Positions 61,754-64,000 of a DNA stretch of 64,000 nucleotides are shown here, piece by piece. Numbering within the stretch: the first letter of the stretch is position 1; every line of letters starts with the position of its first letter. Below the pieces are notes generated by a model that was not told where the DNA came from, did not search any database, and saw only the letters and a list, made by a program, of their open reading frames with translations. A program made the translations under genes and the position numbers. The stretch is from NCBI GenBank assembly GCA_049334165.1, contig JBEGHD010000010.1. One strand, written 5' to 3'. Source of the DNA: JBEGHD01 sp049334165. GTDB taxonomy: Bacteria > Bacteroidota > Bacteroidia > Flavobacteriales_D > Sanyastnellaceae.

Positions 61754-62184
61754 CCCGCAGCAGCTACCTTTGCCTGACCCTGACTGTCGTTCGATTTTTC
61801 GTTTCCGGAATTCGACTTTACGATGTACATAAAAAAGTAGATCACTTCCGCGATAAAACCGATAAGTACAAAAAGCAATATCCACACTACGCGCTCAGTG
61901 CTTGAGAATTTCTGCTGCTTTACTGCGTGAAGAATGTAGACGATAAGCACTACAAGACTGGCGGCCGAGAGCACAAGGCTGGTGATAATCAGAAAACCTA
62001 TTCCAACAACAGAAGTCGTCCCGATAATACTTTCTACAAAAGCTTCTGGGTTACCGCCCATGCTTTCTGTAGCAGCCACAGACATGGCAAAAGTGATGGC
62101 CATAATGGCTACAATAATTCCGAAAATGGCCGGCAGGAAAGTTCCAATGCCCAACCAGATTTTTTGTGATTTAGTAAGATTCAT
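61750..62184 (-). CDS. Small membrane protein with PLDc_N-like C-terminal helix
   Basis: The 144-residue protein has three hydrophobic segments (about residues 10-35, 55-85 and 98-118). The last one, preceded by STERVVWILLFVLIGFIAEVIYFFMYIVK, resembles the PLDc_N/phospholipase-D N-terminal membrane motif found in many short proteins without a phospholipase domain. The C-terminal tail is polar and Ser/Asn-rich. I know no function for it. It stands alone between a kinase and mpl, and its stop overlaps the kinase stop by 4 bases. Confidence 0.68.
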   Translation of the reverse strand: MNLTKSQKIWLGIGTFLPAIFGIIVAIMAITFAMSVAATESMGGNPEAFVESIIGTTSVVGIGFLIITSLVLSAASLVVLIVYILHAVKQQKFSSTERVVWILLFVLIGFIAEVIYFFMYIVKSNSGNEKSNDSQGQAKVAAAG

Positions 62185-62342
62185 GGTTTGTGTTTTTTTG
62201 GTTTAGTGAGTCTAATCTACCGAGTTTTTTACACGCCACTATTCATAAATACACGAACCGAATGAAATCAATGGCGAATCGTTTTAGACCTTTGGTTAGT
62301 GGTAAATCCCTTTTGCTCATCTAAAGCACGATTTTTACAGTT

Positions 62343-63701
62343 ATGAAAGTACACTTCATCGCCATAGGCGGCAGCGCCATGCACAACCTCGCCATTGCTC
62401 TTCACGACAAGGGCTACGAAATCACAGGATCCGATGACGAAATTTTTGAGCCCTCAAAAGGAAGGCTACAAAAGCGCGGACTGCTGCCTGAGAACATCGG
62501 CTGGCAGCCAGAGCTGCTCGATGAAAGCTACGATGCTGTGATTATCGGAATGCACGCCAGGGAAAACAATCCAGAATTGGCAAGAGCAAAAGAACTCGGA
62601 CTCAAGCTCTACTCCTACCCGGAATACATTTACGAGCAAACGAAGGACAAGACGCGAGTAGTGATTGGCGGTAGCCACGGCAAAACGTCCATCACCTCCA
62701 TGATTTTGCACGTGCTCAACAAAAATGAGATCGATCACGATTACATGGTGGGCGCCCAACTCGAGGGTTTCGACTGCATGGTAAAACTGACCGAGCGCGC
62801 TCCAATAGCTATCCTCGAGGGTGACGAGTACCTCTCCTCTCCCATCGATCGCAGGCCGAAGTTCCACCTCTACAAGCCGCACATCGGTTTGATTTCGGGA
62901 ATCGCCTGGGACCACATCAACGTGTTCCCCACTTTTGAAAATTACGTGGATCAATTTCGGGTTTTCACAGAGGTGATTGAAGAAAACGGAACGCTGATCT
63001 ACTGCGAGTCGGACAGTGAAGTGCACCGCGTTGCAGATGCAGCTCCAAAGCATCTCAACAAAAAAGCTTACCGTGCACATACCCATGAAATCCGCGAAGG
63101 CGTCACTTACCTGAAGACTGAGTTTGGCGAATATCCGCTGCAAATTTTTGGTGAACACAATCTTCAAAATCTAAGTGGAGCGCTCGAGGTTTGTCGTGCG
63201 CTGCGTGTTCCCGATGAAAAGTTTTACTCTGCGATCTCGAGTTTCAAGGGAGCTTCAAAAAGGCTGGAGCTGGTAAGGAGATCTCCAAAATCTGTCGTGT
63301 ACAAGGACTTTGCTCACTCACCTTCAAAGCTGAAAGCTACCACAGAGGCGGTGAAAAAACAATTTCCCGAACGTGAATTGATCGCCTGCATGGAGTTGCA
63401 CACCTTTAGCAGCCTCAACAAGGAATTTTTGCAGCAGTACAAGGGATCGATGGCGCTGGCCGACTGGGCTTTTATTTACTACTCGCCTCACACATTGGAG
63501 CACAAAAAGCTACCCCCAATTTCGCCCGAAGAAGTCAAGAATGCTTTCAACAGTGACAACGTCACCATTTTCACGGATTCGCAGAAAATGCGCGTGGAGC
63601 TGTCGCAAATGGATTGGACCGATCGGAATTTGTTGTTGATGAGTTCGGGAAATTTTGACGGGATTGATTTCGAAAAGCTGGCAGATGAGCTGATCGGTTG
63701 A
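62343..63701 (+). CDS. mpl: Murein tripeptide ligase Mpl (Mur ligase family)
   Basis: This 452-residue Mur ligase has the N-terminal Rossmann motif HFIAIGGSAMHNLAIALHDKGYEI (in two parts), the ATP-binding P-loop VIGGSHGKTSITSM and a central domain with EGDEYLSSPIDRRPKFHLY. FGEHNLQNLSGALEVCRAL and YKDFAHSPSKLKAT mark the C-terminal domain. The N-terminus resembles MurC, but EGDEYLSSPIDRRPKF and the YKDFAHSPSK motif are the Mpl forms. It joins UDP-MurNAc with a recycled L-Ala-gamma-D-Glu-meso-DAP tripeptide. A hairpin terminator follows within 14 bases. No -7 box is seen in the 158-base gap upstream. Confidence 0.92.
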   Translation: MKVHFIAIGGSAMHNLAIALHDKGYEITGSDDEIFEPSKGRLQKRGLLPENIGWQPELLDESYDAVIIGMHARENNPELARAKELGLKLYSYPEYIYEQTKDKTRVVIGGSHGKTSITSMILHVLNKNEIDHDYMVGAQLEGFDCMVKLTERAPIAILEGDEYLSSPIDRRPKFHLYKPHIGLISGIAWDHINVFPTFENYVDQFRVFTEVIEENGTLIYCESDSEVHRVADAAPKHLNKKAYRAHTHEIREGVTYLKTEFGEYPLQIFGEHNLQNLSGALEVCRALRVPDEKFYSAISSFKGASKRLELVRRSPKSVVYKDFAHSPSKLKATTEAVKKQFPERELIACMELHTFSSLNKEFLQQYKGSMALADWAFIYYSPHTLEHKKLPPISPEEVKNAFNSDNVTIFTDSQKMRVELSQMDWTDRNLLLMSSGNFDGIDFEKLADELIG

Positions 63702-64000
63702 TTGGAATAATGTCACCCCTTCGGGGTTTTCTTTTACGTGTTGATCTTTTTTACAATAGTGTCATCCCTTCGTGATTGGCTACTCAGTGATGTAGATTCC
63801 TCTCCATACCTTCGCTGAGCTTTTGTCTACAAAGAAAGCCGCACTTGTCCTTCAAAGCCATTGGGCGAAGGTGGATAAGGCGCAAAGCATACAGCTACGC
63901 AAAGGAACCACAGTAGGCACAGTAGAATGCAAAAGCCTTTTTCTATGTGTCTAATGTGAGGTTGATCAGGCTGCATCCGATTTGGGAAAGTAGCTAAGGC
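63702..64000. other. Intergenic end of window without recognisable gene
   Basis: I see no credible coding frame in these 299 bases on either strand; all six frames are interrupted by stops. A motif TGTCA(C/T)CCCTTCG occurs twice, at 63711-63723 and 63760-63772, 49 bases apart. The rest is mixed, moderately GC-rich sequence. It could hold a repeat element or the upstream region of a gene beyond the window. Confidence 0.5.
63711..63735 (+). terminator. Hairpin terminator after mpl, carrying a repeated motif
   Basis: CCCC-TTC-GGGG forms a short stable stem just after the mpl stop, followed by TTTTCTTTT. The TGTCACCCCTTCG part recurs at 63760-63772. Confidence 0.7.

Noticed and set aside
62466..63167. 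233-residue antisense open frame inside mpl
   Set aside because: It is a shadow of the conserved Mur ligase; composition and motifs are not protein-like.
1..64000. tRNA, rRNA, insertion sequences or phage genes
   Set aside because: I looked in all gaps for cloverleaf-like arms, transposase motifs and terminal inverted repeats and found none that I could support.

Overview
The window looks like a chromosomal segment of a free-living, probably marine, member of the Bacteroidota, most likely Flavobacteriia near the Cryomorphaceae/Schleiferiaceae. The lineage is inferred from four things: type IX secretion (T9SS) C-terminal sorting domains on several secreted proteins; a recurring TAnnTTTG promoter element, the Bacteroidota -7 box; families typical of the phylum (DUF4252, DUF4397, choice-of-anchor B, PorE-like OmpA proteins, a DoxD-DoxA fusion); and a menaquinone-type respiratory setting (UbiE/MenG, malate:quinone oxidoreductase). 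Genes are densely packed and several convergent pairs abut or overlap. I see no rRNA, tRNA, CRISPR array, prophage or insertion sequence.

Layout. 1-9 kb: the 3' end of a TonB-dependent receptor, an ABC exporter whose Walker B carries Asp instead of Glu, a secreted choice-of-anchor B/dockerin-like protein, a DoxD-DoxA membrane protein and an SDR-type epimerase. 9-20 kb: a 1184-residue DUF4397 repeat protein, a DNA photolyase, a CaiB-type CoA transferase, a kelch-type T9SS protein, Mqo and a CarboxypepD_reg-like protein. 20-25 kb (minus strand): a probable operon of a Wza-like export lipoprotein, RfbC, a GT4/WecA-like protein that lacks its catalytic aspartates, a lytic transglycosylase, a DsbA/FrnE-like protein and a small membrane protein. 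25-33 kb: CoA-binding protein, GNAT, MltG, a hybrid sensor kinase, a DUF2279 protein, an EEP-family lipoprotein, a 530-bp repeat-rich gap, FtsE and a GT2. 33-43 kb (minus): response regulator and PAS kinase, glycosyltransferase and DEDDh exonuclease, a PorE-like OmpA protein, a dihydrolipoyl acyltransferase, and a GT2 fused to a remnant phosphoglycosyltransferase.

43-64 kb: RecR, a sodium:solute symporter, a lipid kinase and a T9SS protein. These are followed by a tight plus-strand run of aminotransferase, heptose-7-phosphate-type kinase, K+ transporter, UbiE and AroA. Next comes a Kazal/Kunitz-like repeat protein, then a six-gene overlapping operon (ECF sigma factor, anti-sigma candidate, two DUF4252 proteins, ABC ATPase, ABC permease). 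The window closes with an EI24/CysZ-like protein, a PAS kinase, a small membrane protein and Mpl.

The main themes are envelope building (MltG, Slt, Mpl, glycosyltransferases, export lipoprotein), secreted repeat proteins delivered by T9SS, and signal transduction (three histidine kinases, one response regulator, one ECF system). The observations most worth following up are the apparently catalytically dead GT4 protein, the GT2 fused to a truncated phosphoglycosyltransferase, the sigma/DUF4252/ABC operon, the Kazal-flanked Kunitz-like repeat array, and -7 boxes placed so close to start codons that some transcripts may be leaderless.
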